DNA of 64,000 bases from Yersinia massiliensis (lineage in GTDB: Bacteria > Pseudomonadota > Gammaproteobacteria > Enterobacterales > Enterobacteriaceae). The stretch lies in contig NZ_CP028487.1 of NCBI RefSeq assembly GCF_003048255.1, positions 3,162,001 through 3,226,000 on the forward strand. Reading direction: 5' to 3'. The position numbers were made by a program, and so were the translations under genes. This document shows, piece after piece, positions 1-9,320 of the stretch. The notes under the pieces are model-generated. The model was not told where the DNA came from. It saw nothing but the letters and a program-made list of their open reading frames with translations, and did not search any database. Positions within the stretch are counted from its first letter, which is position 1. Each line of letters opens with the position of its first letter.

Positions 1-191
1 AGGCCAATTAATGCATAGGAGAGCAATGCGCCCCCTGGGCCTGCTTGCGATACGGTTGCCCCTGAAGCAACAAACAAACCTGTACCAATAGATCCGCCGA
101 TAGCAATCATGGCCAGATGCCGCGATTTAAGCTCTCGTCGCAAACGCTGTGCGCCTTGCGGCACTTGGGTTTTAGTATTTTGCTGAGTCAT
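1..191 (-). CDS. lysP: Lysine-specific permease LysP, N-terminal part (truncated by window edge)
   Basis: The first 63 codons are visible. The product starts [19 protein letters not shown] and runs into the first membrane segment with the [11 protein letters not shown] pattern of the amino acid-polyamine-organocation (APC) superfamily. That glycine-rich stretch lies in the substrate-binding part of these permeases. Lysine import is the known role of LysP, which in E. coli also acts as a co-sensor of CadC; this is family knowledge, not shown here. The gene lies upstream of yeiE on the same strand, as in E. coli, which supports the assignment. The C-terminal seven-eighths is outside the window. 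Confidence 0.93.
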   Translation of the reverse strand, partial: MTQQNTKTQVPQGAQRLRRELKSRHLAMIAIGGSIGTGLFVASGATVSQAGPGGALLSYALIG

Positions 192-436
192 TATTACCCT
201 AATCCACCCTTAAAAAATAAGGCGGGATTGTAACAAATCCCACCGACTCGGATAGTAACAATGCGCTGATATAAGATACCTTCATGATCCCAGCGCTATT
301 ATTAGCAAAAGCGCAATTGCCAGCAAAAATAGTTTTCCGCAGGTTTTATCTGCCGCAATAACCCACAGCATTGGTGTAAAACACCTGAAATCCAGCGCGC
401 TACACGTATCACTCGTTTTCGGTTTACCCACACAGT

Positions 437-1309
437 TCAATTGTCTTCTTGGCAATAACTCAGGAACCGCTGTAAGGCATTAGAGATGTGTTTTTGCCGA
501 TGATGAATCAAATACAAAGTACGAACCAATGTGGGTAATGGGATTTTCAGTTCAACCAGTTCCCCACTCGCCAGTTGATCGGCAATCACCCTTCTCGACA
601 GACAACTAATGCCCATGCCATAGCGCACTGCGCGCTTAATGGCTTCCGAATTGCCCAACTCCATGACCAATTTAAAGTGCGGCAATTTTGCCAATAGCAG
701 ATGATCCAACACCTCCCGCGTACCCGATCCGCGTTCACGTAGGATCCAATCCGCGCCAGCGAGTGCATCAAGTGTGAGCATTTTATGGCAGAGCGGGTTA
801 TCAGGCGCGGCAAAAACCACTAATTCATCTTGCAACCATGCCTGTGTCTTCAACTCCGGCATATGGCAAGGCCCTTCAATCAGCCCCATATCATCGCGAA
901 AATCAGCCACCGCCTCGATGACGTCCTGACTGTTACCAATATTCAGTTCGAGCGGCGTACCAGGAAAATCGCGCCGATATTTGGCAATCATGCCCGGTAA
1001 CATATAGTTGCCGATAGTGCTACTGGCTGCAATACGCAGCGCACCCAAGTCATTCAGGAAAAGTTGTTCTATTTCAATCGTTTGATCAATTAACGCCAAG
1101 GCTTTGGGATAGAGCAAACGCCCATGTTCATTAGTGACTAAGCGCTTACCGACCCTATCAAACAGTTGCACCCCTAATTGCCCTTCCAAATCCGCCAACG
1201 CAGCGCTGACTGCAGATTGTGAAAGCGCGAGCACAACCGAGGCTTGGGTCGTCGAGCCGCTTTTCAGCACCTCAGTAAAGACTTCAAGTTGACGTAAGGT
1301 TATGTGCAT
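437..1309 (-). CDS. yeiE: LysR-family transcriptional regulator YeiE
   Basis: A 290-residue LysR-type regulator. Residues about 3-62 form the winged helix-turn-helix ([19 protein letters not shown], then [14 protein letters not shown]), and the rest is a periplasmic-binding-protein-like effector domain. Its length and its place between lysP and yeiH match E. coli YeiE (293 aa). In related bacteria YeiE has been linked to sulfite tolerance, motility and iron control, and the neighbouring YeiH is a putative sulfur-anion exporter, so a shared role is plausible but not visible here. A 7-bp-arm palindrome lies 51-67 bp upstream of the start and may be its own operator. The start is the first ATG and gives a normal LysR N-terminus. 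Confidence 0.93.
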   Translation of the reverse strand: MHITLRQLEVFTEVLKSGSTTQASVVLALSQSAVSAALADLEGQLGVQLFDRVGKRLVTNEHGRLLYPKALALIDQTIEIEQLFLNDLGALRIAASSTIGNYMLPGMIAKYRRDFPGTPLELNIGNSQDVIEAVADFRDDMGLIEGPCHMPELKTQAWLQDELVVFAAPDNPLCHKMLTLDALAGADWILRERGSGTREVLDHLLLAKLPHFKLVMELGNSEAIKRAVRYGMGISCLSRRVIADQLASGELVELKIPLPTLVRTLYLIHHRQKHISNALQRFLSYCQEDN

Positions 1310-1359
1310 AACGGTCTCTGTAGTAAAAAATGAAGGACGCTATCATGACTTTACTGGTC

Positions 1360-1376
1360 AGTTGCAGGATGCAACT
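1360..1376. promoter_or_regulatory. Palindrome upstream of yeiE, candidate YeiE operator
   Basis: The sequence AGTTGCAGGATGCAACT is a perfect palindrome with 7-bp arms around GGA, 51-67 bp upstream of the yeiE start. A further GTTGCA copy follows at 1391-1396. LysR regulators usually bind dyads with the T-N11-A pattern at about this distance from their own gene, so autoregulation is an inference. Confidence 0.45.
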
Positions 1377-1503
1377 GAACTCATATATCCGTTGCAAATA
1401 CAATAACTGACAGAAAAGAAAATAGCCTCAATGACCGTATAAGATTAACACCTTTGAGCAAAAGCGGGAGGTCATAGGGAAATGAAATTAAGTGTGAAGC
1501 AGC

Positions 1504-1794
1504 CTATTCGTTTTCATTTGATTGAAAGAAGATATAATATACAAAAGCAGCGAATGCACTGATAACTATGTTTACAATCAACCATATAACTAACAGATAA
1601 GCGAAAGTTTGGGATAAAGGGATACCGCGTTCAACCTTAAACGGATTAAAATGCGGCAAAGAAGCAATATTAAAAGGCGTCAAATTAAATGACATAAAAA
1701 AATAAGCCATCAAATAAGGTGGGATAAGCAAATAAATAAATGCAGTAATCGTCAATATCACCCACAACGACTTTTCATGTTTTACTTTTTTCAT
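1504..1794 (-). CDS. Small two-helix membrane protein, unknown function
   Basis: A 96-residue protein that I do not recognise. A basic N-terminus (MKKVKHEKS) is followed by a hydrophobic helix at about residues 10-34. A middle loop with several Phe and Pro residues comes next, then a second helix at about 63-90 and an acidic tail (QSNENE). The strand looks AT-rich compared with yeiE and yeiH. It lies alone on the minus strand between yeiE and yeiH, with no partner gene. E. coli has nothing at this place, so it may be a lineage-specific insertion. The coding call rests on ORF length, the clean two-helix pattern and a Lys-rich start. Confidence 0.6.
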   Translation of the reverse strand: MKKVKHEKSLWVILTITAFIYLLIPPYLMAYFFMSFNLTPFNIASLPHFNPFKVERGIPLSQTFAYLLVIWLIVNIVISAFAAFVYYIFFQSNENE

Positions 1795-2007
1795 ATCAAG
1801 AATCCCTCTTTATAGGGTGACAGGTGCCATCATCCGTTACACATTTCCATTGTGATAAACTTAATCAGTTTCATCCTTATCATGCGGCCTGCATGACTTC
1901 CCTCCCTTACCACTTATATCGATTGATTATAAATATATAATGAATTTATCTATTATTGCCAAAGTCGTTAAACTATGCGCAATCTTCACAGGCAATAGGA
2001 TATCAAC

Positions 2008-3090
2008 ATGGCAACGTCTCATACTAAAGAACTCCCTCGACCACAACAGTTCACCCTGCCCCGCTACCTTCCGGGCTTGGTGTTAACCGGTGTGATTACT
2101 GGGTTGGCACTGACAGTGGGTGATATGCCGTGGTTTATCAATATGGGTTTGGGTGCGCTGACATTGGCCATTATCTTCGGCATTATCGTTGGCAATACTT
2201 TGTACCCTTGGGTACAACCCGTTTGCTCGGATGGCGTCTTACTGGCCAAACAACATTTGCTCCGGTTAGGGATCATTTTGTACGGTTTCCGACTCACCTT
2301 TCAGCAAGTGGCGGATGTCGGTGCCACAGGTATTATGATTGATATTTTAACATTAAGTTCCACCTTTATCTTAGCCTGTTGGCTAGGTAAACGTGTCTTT
2401 GGTTTGGATCAGCAAACCGTGATGTTAATTGGTGCTGGCAGTAGTATTTGCGGTGCCGCCGCCATTATGGCCACAGAACCAGTACTGAAAGCCGACGCCA
2501 GCAAAGTCGCCGTGGCCGTCGCAACCGTGGTGATTTTCGGGACATTAGCCATTTTTGTCTACCCATGGCTGTATCAGTTAAACCTGCATTATCAATGGCT
2601 GCCGTTTGGTCAGGAAACCTTCGGTATCTTTGCCGGCTCGACAATTCATGAAGTGGCACAAGTGGTCGCTGCGGGTCATGCCATTGGCCCTGATGCTGAA
2701 AATGCTGCGGTCATTACTAAAATGATCCGCGTGATGATGCTAGCACCTTTCTTGCTGTTGCTTTCCGCTTATTTGGGCCGTAGCCGCGTGAAAAGCAATG
2801 CAACAAAACGAGAAAAAAGTGCCATCACCATTCCTTGGTTTGCGGTGGTATTTATTCTGGTCGCTGGGTTTAACTCACTGAATCTGCTGCCTGCTGCATG
2901 GGTGAGCCATTTAATTACGCTTGATACCATTTTATTGGCCATGGCAATGGTCGCATTAGGGCTCACCACGCATATCGGCTCTATTCGTCAGGCTGGGGTT
3001 AAGCCGATATTACTCGCACTGCTGCTATTTATCTGGTTGTTGGTGGGCGGTACAGGAATCAACTTAGTGGTACAACATTTTGCAGCATAG
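2008..3090 (+). CDS. yeiH: YeiH family putative sulfate exporter (UPF0324)
   Basis: A 360-residue protein with about ten hydrophobic segments. It belongs to the YeiH/UPF0324 family by length, by the conserved [12 protein letters not shown] stretch (about residues 142-153) and by [10 protein letters not shown] (about 210-219). Family members are annotated as putative sulfate or sulfur-anion exporters; the substrate is not proven by sequence. An AGGA ribosome-binding site at 1997-2000 lies 7 bases before the ATG at 2008. It sits between yeiE and nfo as in E. coli, and a hairpin terminator follows at 3135-3160. Confidence 0.92.
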   Translation: MATSHTKELPRPQQFTLPRYLPGLVLTGVITGLALTVGDMPWFINMGLGALTLAIIFGIIVGNTLYPWVQPVCSDGVLLAKQHLLRLGIILYGFRLTFQQVADVGATGIMIDILTLSSTFILACWLGKRVFGLDQQTVMLIGAGSSICGAAAIMATEPVLKADASKVAVAVATVVIFGTLAIFVYPWLYQLNLHYQWLPFGQETFGIFAGSTIHEVAQVVAAGHAIGPDAENAAVITKMIRVMMLAPFLLLLSAYLGRSRVKSNATKREKSAITIPWFAVVFILVAGFNSLNLLPAAWVSHLITLDTILLAMAMVALGLTTHIGSIRQAGVKPILLALLLFIWLLVGGTGINLVVQHFAA

Positions 3091-3134
3091 CCAGATGACG
3101 GTACAAATTAATGGCTGCATAGAATAAATCAATC

Positions 3135-3160
3135 AAGGGTCGCACCAGCGGCCCTTTTCT
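3135..3160 (+). terminator. Intrinsic terminator after yeiH
   Basis: The stem AAGGGTCGC / GCGGCCCTT with an ACCA loop is followed by TTCTTTTC. It has one internal mismatch. It lies between the yeiH stop and nfo. Confidence 0.7.
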
Positions 3161-3233
3161 TTTCCTACCCTTTCCACCATTCAATCATGTCGCTATCAAT
3201 GCCATAATGATTCGGTCATCAGAGGAGAATGGA

Positions 3234-4076
3234 ATGAAATTTGTCGGAGCACACGTTAGTGCCGCGGGGGGAGTCGATCAGGCGGTAATTCGAGCGCATG
3301 AGATCAAGGCAACCGCCTTTGCCTTGTTTACCAAGAATCAGCGCCAATGGCACGCAGCCCCGTTGACAGAAAGTGTCATAGAGAAGTTTAAGCAAGCTTG
3401 TGAGCAATATGGCTACACATCGGCTCAAATTTTGCCTCACGACAGCTATCTGATTAACTTGGGTCATCCGGTCACTGAAGCGCTAGAGAAATCTCGTGAA
3501 GCCTTTATTGATGAAATGCTCCGCTGCCAACAACTGGGGTTGTCATTACTGAACTTCCACCCCGGCAGCCATTTACTGCAAATCGATGTGGATAAGTGTT
3601 TAGCGCGGATTGCCGAATCAATCAATATCGCATTAGATGCCAGTGAAGGTGTCACGGCGGTGATCGAAAATACTGCCGGCCAAGGGAGTAATCTGGGCTT
3701 TAAGTTTGAACATCTGGCCGCCATCATTGACGGCGTGGAAGATAAAAGCCGTGTCGGCGTGTGTATTGATACCTGCCACGCTTTCGCTGCTGGCTATGAT
3801 TTGCGTACTGAGGCCGATTGCGAGCACACCTTCAAGCAGCTCGGTGAAATTGTCGGTTTCCAGTATTTACGCGGTATGCATCTCAATGATGCGAAAAGTG
3901 AATTTAATAGCCGAGTGGATCGCCATCACAGCCTCGGTGAAGGGAATATCGGTAAAACCGTGTTCAGCTATATTATGCGCGATGCGCGTTTCGATAATAT
4001 CCCGCTCATCCTAGAAACCGTCAATCCAGATATCTGGGCCGAAGAAATTGCTTGGTTGAAGTCGCAGACGGAATAG
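3234..4076 (+). CDS. nfo: Endonuclease IV (AP endonuclease)
   Basis: A 280-residue zinc-dependent apurinic/apyrimidinic endonuclease that cuts 5' of abasic sites in base excision repair. It starts [13 protein letters not shown], the normal N-terminus of the family. The metal-ligand motifs are visible in order: [34 protein letters not shown] and ILET near the end. The longer reading frame can begin at 3207, but the GAGGAG ribosome-binding site at 3222-3228 falls inside that extension and sits 6 bases before 3234, which decides the start. The family's usual length is about 280-285. A strong terminator follows. Confidence 0.97.
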   Translation: MKFVGAHVSAAGGVDQAVIRAHEIKATAFALFTKNQRQWHAAPLTESVIEKFKQACEQYGYTSAQILPHDSYLINLGHPVTEALEKSREAFIDEMLRCQQLGLSLLNFHPGSHLLQIDVDKCLARIAESINIALDASEGVTAVIENTAGQGSNLGFKFEHLAAIIDGVEDKSRVGVCIDTCHAFAAGYDLRTEADCEHTFKQLGEIVGFQYLRGMHLNDAKSEFNSRVDRHHSLGEGNIGKTVFSYIMRDARFDNIPLILETVNPDIWAEEIAWLKSQTE

Positions 4077-4106
4077 AAGTCACAAGCAGAATAAGAAGCG
4101 CCCCAT

Positions 4107-4142
4107 TAAAAAAACCGGCACTTGAGGCCGGTTTTTTATTTT
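4107..4142 (+). terminator. Intrinsic terminator after nfo
   Basis: The hairpin AAAAAACCGGC / GCCGGTTTTTT has loop ACTTGAG and is flanked by T-rich sequence. It separates nfo from the oppositely oriented fruA and could serve both strands. Confidence 0.88.
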
Positions 4143-4199
4143 TACACTAATCGATCCCTGTTTAAAAAATCGAGTCATGCATAACAAATCAAATCAGTA

Positions 4200-5891
4200 T
4201 TACGCCGCTTTAGCCACGACCGCATCAGGACGTTTCAGCATCGCGTAAGCACCGCCTGCTAATACTGTTCCGGCGATGATAGCCACCAGATATAACAGCA
4301 CAGGATGAATCGCCCCTGGGATAAGCAGCACGAACAAGCCGCCATGAGGTGCCATCAGTTGCGCACCGAATGCCATGGAGAGTGCGCCAGTCAGTGCGCC
4401 ACCCGCGATACAGCACGGCAAGACACGCATTGGGTCACGAGCGGCAAAAGGAATCGCCCCTTCAGAGATAAAGCATAAGCCCAGAACCAGCGCCGCTTTG
4501 CCCCCTTCTTGCTCACCTTTATCGAACTTGTGACGGGCCAATAATGTTGCCAGACCCATTGCCAGCGGTGGAACCATCCCCGCCGCCATGATGGCCGCCA
4601 TTGGTGCATAAACCGAAGAACTCAGCAGCGCCACACCAAAAGCATAGGCCGCTTTGTTAACTGGCCCACCCATGTCAGTACACATCATCGCACCGAGGAT
4701 TGCGCCCAACAGTACCGCATTTGCGGTGCCCATAGATTGCAGCCAATTCGTCAGGCCAGTCATGATTTTTGCCACCGGCGTACCGACCACATAAATCATC
4801 ACCAAACCCACAATTAAGCTCGCAACCAGCGGAATAATCAGTATCGGTTTGAGTGCTTCCATACTTTGCGGTAATTGCAGCTTAGTGCTGATGGCTTTCG
4901 CAACATAACCCGCGAGGAAACCGGCAATGATACCGCCAAGGAAACCCGCACCGGTGCTGACCGCTAACATACCGCCAATTAACCCTGGCGTTAAACCTGG
5001 GCGGTCGGCAATAGAGAACGCAATAAAGCCGGCCAACACAGGCACCATCAGAGCAAAGGCAGAACCGCCGCCGATTTGCATCAAGGCCGCAGCCAATGTG
5101 CCTTTGACTTCAAACGCTTTGATACCGAATACGAAGGAGAGTGCGATACACAAGCCCCCCGCAACCACCATCGGTAACATGTAAGAAACACCGGTCAACA
5201 GGTGACGATATGGGCCGCCAGTTTCTGTTTTCTTGGTGCCAGTCCCCGCGCTGCTGCCTGTTTTTGGCTGATACACTTCAGCTTCCACCAGTGCCTTGTC
5301 TAATTCCTGCACGGTTTTCTTCAATGCCAGACCAGTCGTCGTGCGGTACATTGGCTTGCCAGCAAACTTATCGAGATCCACTTCGATATCAGCCGCCACG
5401 ATAACCAAATCTGCCGCAGCCACTTCTTCTGGCGTGATTGCATTACCTGCCCCCACGGAACCGCGAGTTTCAACCTTCACCCACCAGCCACGTTTTTTCG
5501 CTTCACTTTCAATGGCTTCAGCGGCCATAAAGGTGTGCGCTACCCCTGTTGGACAGGCGGTAATTGCCACGATACGTTTTGGGCCCTGCGCTGCTGCAAC
5601 TGGCGCAGATGCCGTCACTGCGGCTTGGTACGGTTTAGCCTGCGCAATGGCTTGCGCTAAGAAAGCATCCGGATCACGTACGGCTTTTTCGACATCACCG
5701 AGATAGAGTTTTTTGCCGTTCAGCGCGCTGTCAGCAGGGACAGATTGCCCAGCGACAATCACCAACTCTGCATCAGCTGCGTTTTCAACCCAGCTCAGTC
5801 CTGCTTTTGCCGCCGCAGCGCCCAACATCAGTGTCGCGAGGTGGCCTCTGGCCTGCCCGAGCGAACTGTCTATTATTAGTAGCGTTTTCAT
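4200..5891 (-). CDS. fruA: PTS fructose-specific EIIB'BC component FruA
   Basis: A 563-residue fructose permease of the phosphotransferase system, the same length as E. coli FruA. An N-terminal degenerate IIB' domain (about 1-95) is followed by an active IIB domain. Its phosphorylated cysteine is Cys113 in TACPTGVAHTF. An eight-to-ten-helix IIC domain starts at about residue 230. It imports fructose and releases fructose 1-phosphate inside the cell. It is the last gene of fruBKA, 14 bases after fruK, and is expected to be under Cra control from the sites before fruB. Confidence 0.96.
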   Translation of the reverse strand: MKTLLIIDSSLGQARGHLATLMLGAAAAKAGLSWVENAADAELVIVAGQSVPADSALNGKKLYLGDVEKAVRDPDAFLAQAIAQAKPYQAAVTASAPVAAAQGPKRIVAITACPTGVAHTFMAAEAIESEAKKRGWWVKVETRGSVGAGNAITPEEVAAADLVIVAADIEVDLDKFAGKPMYRTTTGLALKKTVQELDKALVEAEVYQPKTGSSAGTGTKKTETGGPYRHLLTGVSYMLPMVVAGGLCIALSFVFGIKAFEVKGTLAAALMQIGGGSAFALMVPVLAGFIAFSIADRPGLTPGLIGGMLAVSTGAGFLGGIIAGFLAGYVAKAISTKLQLPQSMEALKPILIIPLVASLIVGLVMIYVVGTPVAKIMTGLTNWLQSMGTANAVLLGAILGAMMCTDMGGPVNKAAYAFGVALLSSSVYAPMAAIMAAGMVPPLAMGLATLLARHKFDKGEQEGGKAALVLGLCFISEGAIPFAARDPMRVLPCCIAGGALTGALSMAFGAQLMAPHGGLFVLLIPGAIHPVLLYLVAIIAGTVLAGGAYAMLKRPDAVVAKAA

Positions 5892-5905
5892 TTCGCCTCC
5901 GGATA

Positions 5906-6844
5906 TTAATTAAAGGGTTTCAGATCGACTTTTGCCATCATGGCGGCTAACTGCGGGCGATCCGTAATACCCACATTACTCTGACTAACGGCCAAAGCAG
6001 CGACAGCTGTCGCCAGACGCAGCGTATGCTCGCTGGACTCACGCATTAATAATCCGTAGATAAGGCCACCCACCATAGAGTCACCTGCACCGACAGTACT
6101 GACCACTTCACAAGCAGGTGGTTTTGCCAGCCAAGCACCGGAGGCGTTAACCCACAGAGCCCCTTCTGCACCGAGAGAAATCACCACGTGGGCGATCCCT
6201 TCGTCACGCAGAGCGTGTGCGGCTTCAACCACATCACTCAACTCAGGTAATGGACGACCAGCCCAGATTTCTAACTCACGACGGTTTGGTTTCACCAGCC
6301 AAGGCGAGGCTTTCAGCCCAGCCACCAACGCTTCACGGCTACTGTCGAAGATGATGCACGGGCATTGAGAACGTAGGCGTTTCATCCAGTCAGTGAAATC
6401 ATCGGGATTGACGCCAGCGGGCAAACTGCCGCTGACCGCGACCATGTCGAATTGACCTAACCAACTCAGTGAGTCGTTAACAAAGCGATCCCAATCAGGC
6501 TTGGTAACTTCAAAACCGGAGAAGTTAAAGTCAGTAACTTCGCCATCTTTTTCAGTCAGTTTGACGTTGATACGGGTACGACCTGGCACCACCTGAAAAC
6601 GGTTGGCAATACCCAGCTCGCTAAAGAGCAGTTGGAAGCCATCTTGGTTATCTTTCCCCAAGAAACCACCGACGGTGACATCAATGCCCAAGTCCTTCAG
6701 CACCTTGGCAACATTGATCCCTTTACCGGCAGCATGCAGGCCAGCGGTTTTGACCAAGTTGACTTCACCACGTTCGATTTCAGGGCAAAAACCCACCAAA
6801 TCATACGCAGGGTTTAGCGTGATGGTTGCGACTCTTCTGCTCAT
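5906..6844 (-). CDS. fruK: 1-phosphofructokinase FruK
   Basis: A 312-residue PfkB/ribokinase-family kinase that converts fructose 1-phosphate to fructose 1,6-bisphosphate with ATP. The family signature [10 protein letters not shown] is near residues 41-50, and the C-terminal [14 protein letters not shown] motif carries the catalytic aspartate. Its start overlaps the end of fruB by 4 bases (ATGA type), so translation is probably coupled. Length and order match E. coli fruK. Confidence 0.96.
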   Translation of the reverse strand: MSRRVATITLNPAYDLVGFCPEIERGEVNLVKTAGLHAAGKGINVAKVLKDLGIDVTVGGFLGKDNQDGFQLLFSELGIANRFQVVPGRTRINVKLTEKDGEVTDFNFSGFEVTKPDWDRFVNDSLSWLGQFDMVAVSGSLPAGVNPDDFTDWMKRLRSQCPCIIFDSSREALVAGLKASPWLVKPNRRELEIWAGRPLPELSDVVEAAHALRDEGIAHVVISLGAEGALWVNASGAWLAKPPACEVVSTVGAGDSMVGGLIYGLLMRESSEHTLRLATAVAALAVSQSNVGITDRPQLAAMMAKVDLKPFN

Positions 6845-7974
6845 ACCGCCCCCTCACCCAAACCTGCGGCAATCGCTTCACCAATCGCATCCAGTGCAGC
6901 CTGCGCATCTTCGCCACTGGCGGTAAAGCGCAGGCGATTTCCTTTTTTAACCCCTAAAGCCACAACTTTCATCAGACTACGTCCATTAGCGGGTTTACCG
7001 GTGCCGTCCAAATTGGTTACGGTGATTTCACTGGTAAACTGTTTGATTGTATTGACTAAAATCGTCCCTGGTCGCGCATGTAACCCGTGCTCATTACGGA
7101 TGACAAATTCAGCGCTTAATAACTCTTTTTGTTCGACATACTCGCTGGTTAACAGTGCCAACAATGCAGCAGCATCTGCGTTCAGCAAAACATCAGCTTT
7201 TTTCGCCAACAGCAAATCACTGAGGTAGTTCAGCACTGAGAACGGCTGATCATCAACCATAGAGAGCGTCAGTAGCAGAGCCACTTTCTCGCCTTGATGT
7301 TCAAATGCACTGGTAGGGCGGCTTACCGTCGCCGCGCTCACCAAATTACCTTCGGTGCTGTCACTCAGCCAAATACCCTGCCCCAGATTTAGAGGTTCGC
7401 GGGTGATCACATCGCTAACAAAACGCGCATCAACTGCACCAATTTGCTGTAAACGGCCCGCGTTCAACGCTTGCAGCGTGATCAGGTTGTCAGCAGCAAC
7501 ATCGAGGGCAATGAGCGAAGTGTCGAAGTGGAATTCAGCCGATTTTTTCTCGCCCATCAGCAAACTGCGCAACTCTTCAGCAGAGGTGGTTTTTGCCAGT
7601 TGGGCAGCAATCGCATCATCGCTCAAGACGTGAGTTAACTGACGTAGCAAGGCCAAATGTTCATCAGAACGGGCAGCAATGCCGATAACAATATAAGCCG
7701 TTTGATCCTCACCCCACGCAATACCCTGCGGGAATTGGAAGACCTGCACACCGGTGTTCAGCACCAAATCGCGAGTATCGGTGGTACCATGTGGAATAGC
7801 AATGCCATTGCCCAGATAGGTGGATGTTTGCTGCTCGCGTGCCAGCATACCATCAACATATGCCGCCTCTACGCAACCCGCTTGAGTCAGTGCAGCCGCC
7901 ACCTGAGTGATAGCCTCGTTTTTGCTGTCTGCGTGAGCAGCCAGATGGATATCTTTCGTCGATAACTGGAACAT
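6841..7974 (-). CDS. fruB: PTS fructose EIIA-HPr fusion protein FruB (FPr)
   Basis: A 377-residue diphosphoryl transfer protein. The EIIA domain comes first, with phosphorylated His62 in [11 protein letters not shown] linker M domain follows, and the C-terminal HPr domain has phosphorylated His299 in HGLHARP. It passes phosphate from enzyme I to FruA, replacing general HPr during fructose uptake. It is the first gene of the fruBKA operon on the minus strand. Two Cra operator-like sites lie 22-36 and 87-102 bases upstream of the start. Confidence 0.96.
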   Translation of the reverse strand: MFQLSTKDIHLAAHADSKNEAITQVAAALTQAGCVEAAYVDGMLAREQQTSTYLGNGIAIPHGTTDTRDLVLNTGVQVFQFPQGIAWGEDQTAYIVIGIAARSDEHLALLRQLTHVLSDDAIAAQLAKTTSAEELRSLLMGEKKSAEFHFDTSLIALDVAADNLITLQALNAGRLQQIGAVDARFVSDVITREPLNLGQGIWLSDSTEGNLVSAATVSRPTSAFEHQGEKVALLLTLSMVDDQPFSVLNYLSDLLLAKKADVLLNADAAALLALLTSEYVEQKELLSAEFVIRNEHGLHARPGTILVNTIKQFTSEITVTNLDGTGKPANGRSLMKVVALGVKKGNRLRFTASGEDAQAALDAIGEAIAAGLGEGAV

Positions 7975-7995
7975 ATATCTCCTCTCTTGCTGAAG

Positions 7996-8010
7996 TTGAA
8001 TCGTTTCAGC
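7996..8010. promoter_or_regulatory. Cra (FruR) operator, promoter-proximal
   Basis: Read on the minus strand this is GCTGAAACGATTCAA, a good match to the Cra consensus TGAAWCGWTTMA. It lies 22 bases upstream of fruB. Two Cra operators before fruB are known in E. coli. Confidence 0.85.
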
Positions 8011-8060
8011 TTTAATGAGAAAAAAGCGCGTTACCCTTTATCATTTGGTGACGAGATAAC

Positions 8061-8076
8061 GCTGAAACGTTTCAAG
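8061..8076. promoter_or_regulatory. Cra (FruR) operator, distal
   Basis: The sequence GCTGAAACGTTTCAAG is a near-perfect palindromic Cra site. It is about 87 bases upstream of fruB and about 65 bases from the proximal site. Repression by Cra relieved by fructose 1-phosphate is the established mechanism for this operon. Confidence 0.9.
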
Positions 8077-8235
8077 GAGTGTGTTTCCGACTAAGAATAT
8101 ATGCAAGTTTTCTGCTTTTATTCTTGATGAATTTTTGATGTTCAGCACATTTTTACCGTGAATAGGTTTATGTCAGCAGTTAATCAGCCACATCCGCTGA
8201 TGCTTGCTGACAGTCATCCATAAGGAATGAACACG

Positions 8236-8664
8236 ATGTCAGTTATGGTCGGTGTAGGGGTCATCATTGTGAATCAACAAGGTGATATTTTGCTCGGTAA
8301 GCGCTGCAGTCAGCATGCGCCTTATTGGTCGATTCCAGGTGGTCACATGGAGGTTGGCGAGTCGTTTGAACAAGCGGCGATACGCGAAGTTTTCGAAGAA
8401 ACAGGATTAGATATCAATAAGATAAAGGTTATTGCGCTTTGCAATAATATCGCTACTTGGCGTGAAGAGGGTAAACATACCGTTTCAGTTTGCTTACTGG
8501 CGCAGCATACCAGTGGGCAGCCTGAGCTGAAGGAACCCGAGAAATGTCAGCAATGGGTTTGGTGCAACCCACATGAATTACCGGAACCGCACTTTGAAGC
8601 CAGCCGCAACGCGATTGATTTATGGCTTAATCAGCAGTTTTATCGTGCTGACGACGCATCTTAA
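8236..8664 (+). CDS. Nudix hydrolase, MutT-like
   Basis: A small Nudix pyrophosphatase of 142 residues. The Nudix box GX5EX7REUXEEXGU is complete: GGHMEVGE, then REVFEETGL, in the first third. A hydrophobic first strand (VMVGVGVIIVN) precedes it. The fold and length resemble MutT/NUDT15-type nucleotide hydrolases, but the substrate cannot be read from sequence. An upstream in-frame ATG at 8227 exists. The TAAGGA at 8221-8226 abuts it with no spacing but lies 9 bases before 8236, so I prefer 8236. It takes the place that setB holds in E. coli, divergent from fruB. Confidence 0.85.
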   Translation: MSVMVGVGVIIVNQQGDILLGKRCSQHAPYWSIPGGHMEVGESFEQAAIREVFEETGLDINKIKVIALCNNIATWREEGKHTVSVCLLAQHTSGQPELKEPEKCQQWVWCNPHELPEPHFEASRNAIDLWLNQQFYRADDAS

Positions 8665-8685
8665 ATCGGTATAACTGGCCATCGG

Positions 8686-8940
8686 TTAAGGCGCAGTCTC
8701 AGCCTCCAACTCAATGAGGTACACTAGCGCCTGCTCGCGAGTATCAAAACACATCTCACGCAAGGCTTGTAGGCTGGCACAGACAGCTGGGCGTGCGGGG
8801 GAGTGAAAAATAGCACAGCGCATATCGTCATCCAAATGCAGGCAACGGGTATTCGCTGGCTTGCCAAAAGGCATACCGGGGATCGGGCTGGAAATCGAAG
8901 GAGCAATACAGCAAGCACCGCAATCTGAACGACATTCCAT
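8686..8940 (-). CDS. yeiW: YkgJ-type cysteine cluster protein YeiW
   Basis: An 84-residue protein of the small CxxCxxCC family. The N-terminus [11 protein letters not shown] supplies the cysteine cluster that probably binds zinc or an iron-sulfur centre. Further cysteines follow in RCLHL, RCAIF and VCASL. Function is unknown in E. coli too. A longer frame begins at 9036, but AGGAG lies 7 bases before the ATG at 8940, and the shorter protein has the usual family length and start. It is convergent with the Nudix gene, with a 21-base gap. Confidence 0.85.
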   Translation of the reverse strand: MECRSDCGACCIAPSISSPIPGMPFGKPANTRCLHLDDDMRCAIFHSPARPAVCASLQALREMCFDTREQALVYLIELEAETAP

Positions 8941-9205
8941 CAGCAAGCTCCTGTAGGCCGGTGGTATGAGTGCGGACCATAGCAATCGCCCGACGTCACT
9001 ACCAGTACTATTATTGAACTGTGTCGTATTGAGCATTCTTATTCGCGCGCTTCCACTGCCCCCTTTTCATTTCCGTTTATTTATCAACCAAACCCAAATC
9101 GTTCTAGCCGATATATCATCAAGTAAAGGCTAAAGAGCCAAATGAATCACTGGTTAATTAATCAGCGAAAGTATATTCAGCTGTTTACAGTATTAGCGGC
9201 ATATT

Positions 9206-9223
9206 GTACCATTAAGCTAGTAC
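9206..9223. promoter_or_regulatory. TrpR operator upstream of mtr
   Basis: GTACCATTAAGCTAGTAC matches 14 of 18 positions of the TrpR consensus GTACTAGTTAACTAGTAC, including all eight outer GTAC bases. It lies about 98-115 bases before the permease start. Tryptophan-dependent repression of mtr by TrpR is known in E. coli. The rest of the 8941-9320 gap is AT-rich and shows nothing else I can name. Confidence 0.75.
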
Positions 9224-9320
9224 GAAAGAACTACTATCACTATTCGTTATTCCCAACACAATTATTAATTCCCAACAAAATTGATTCCCACCGCAAAGAT
9301 AAAGGGAATTTGGAGAAAAG

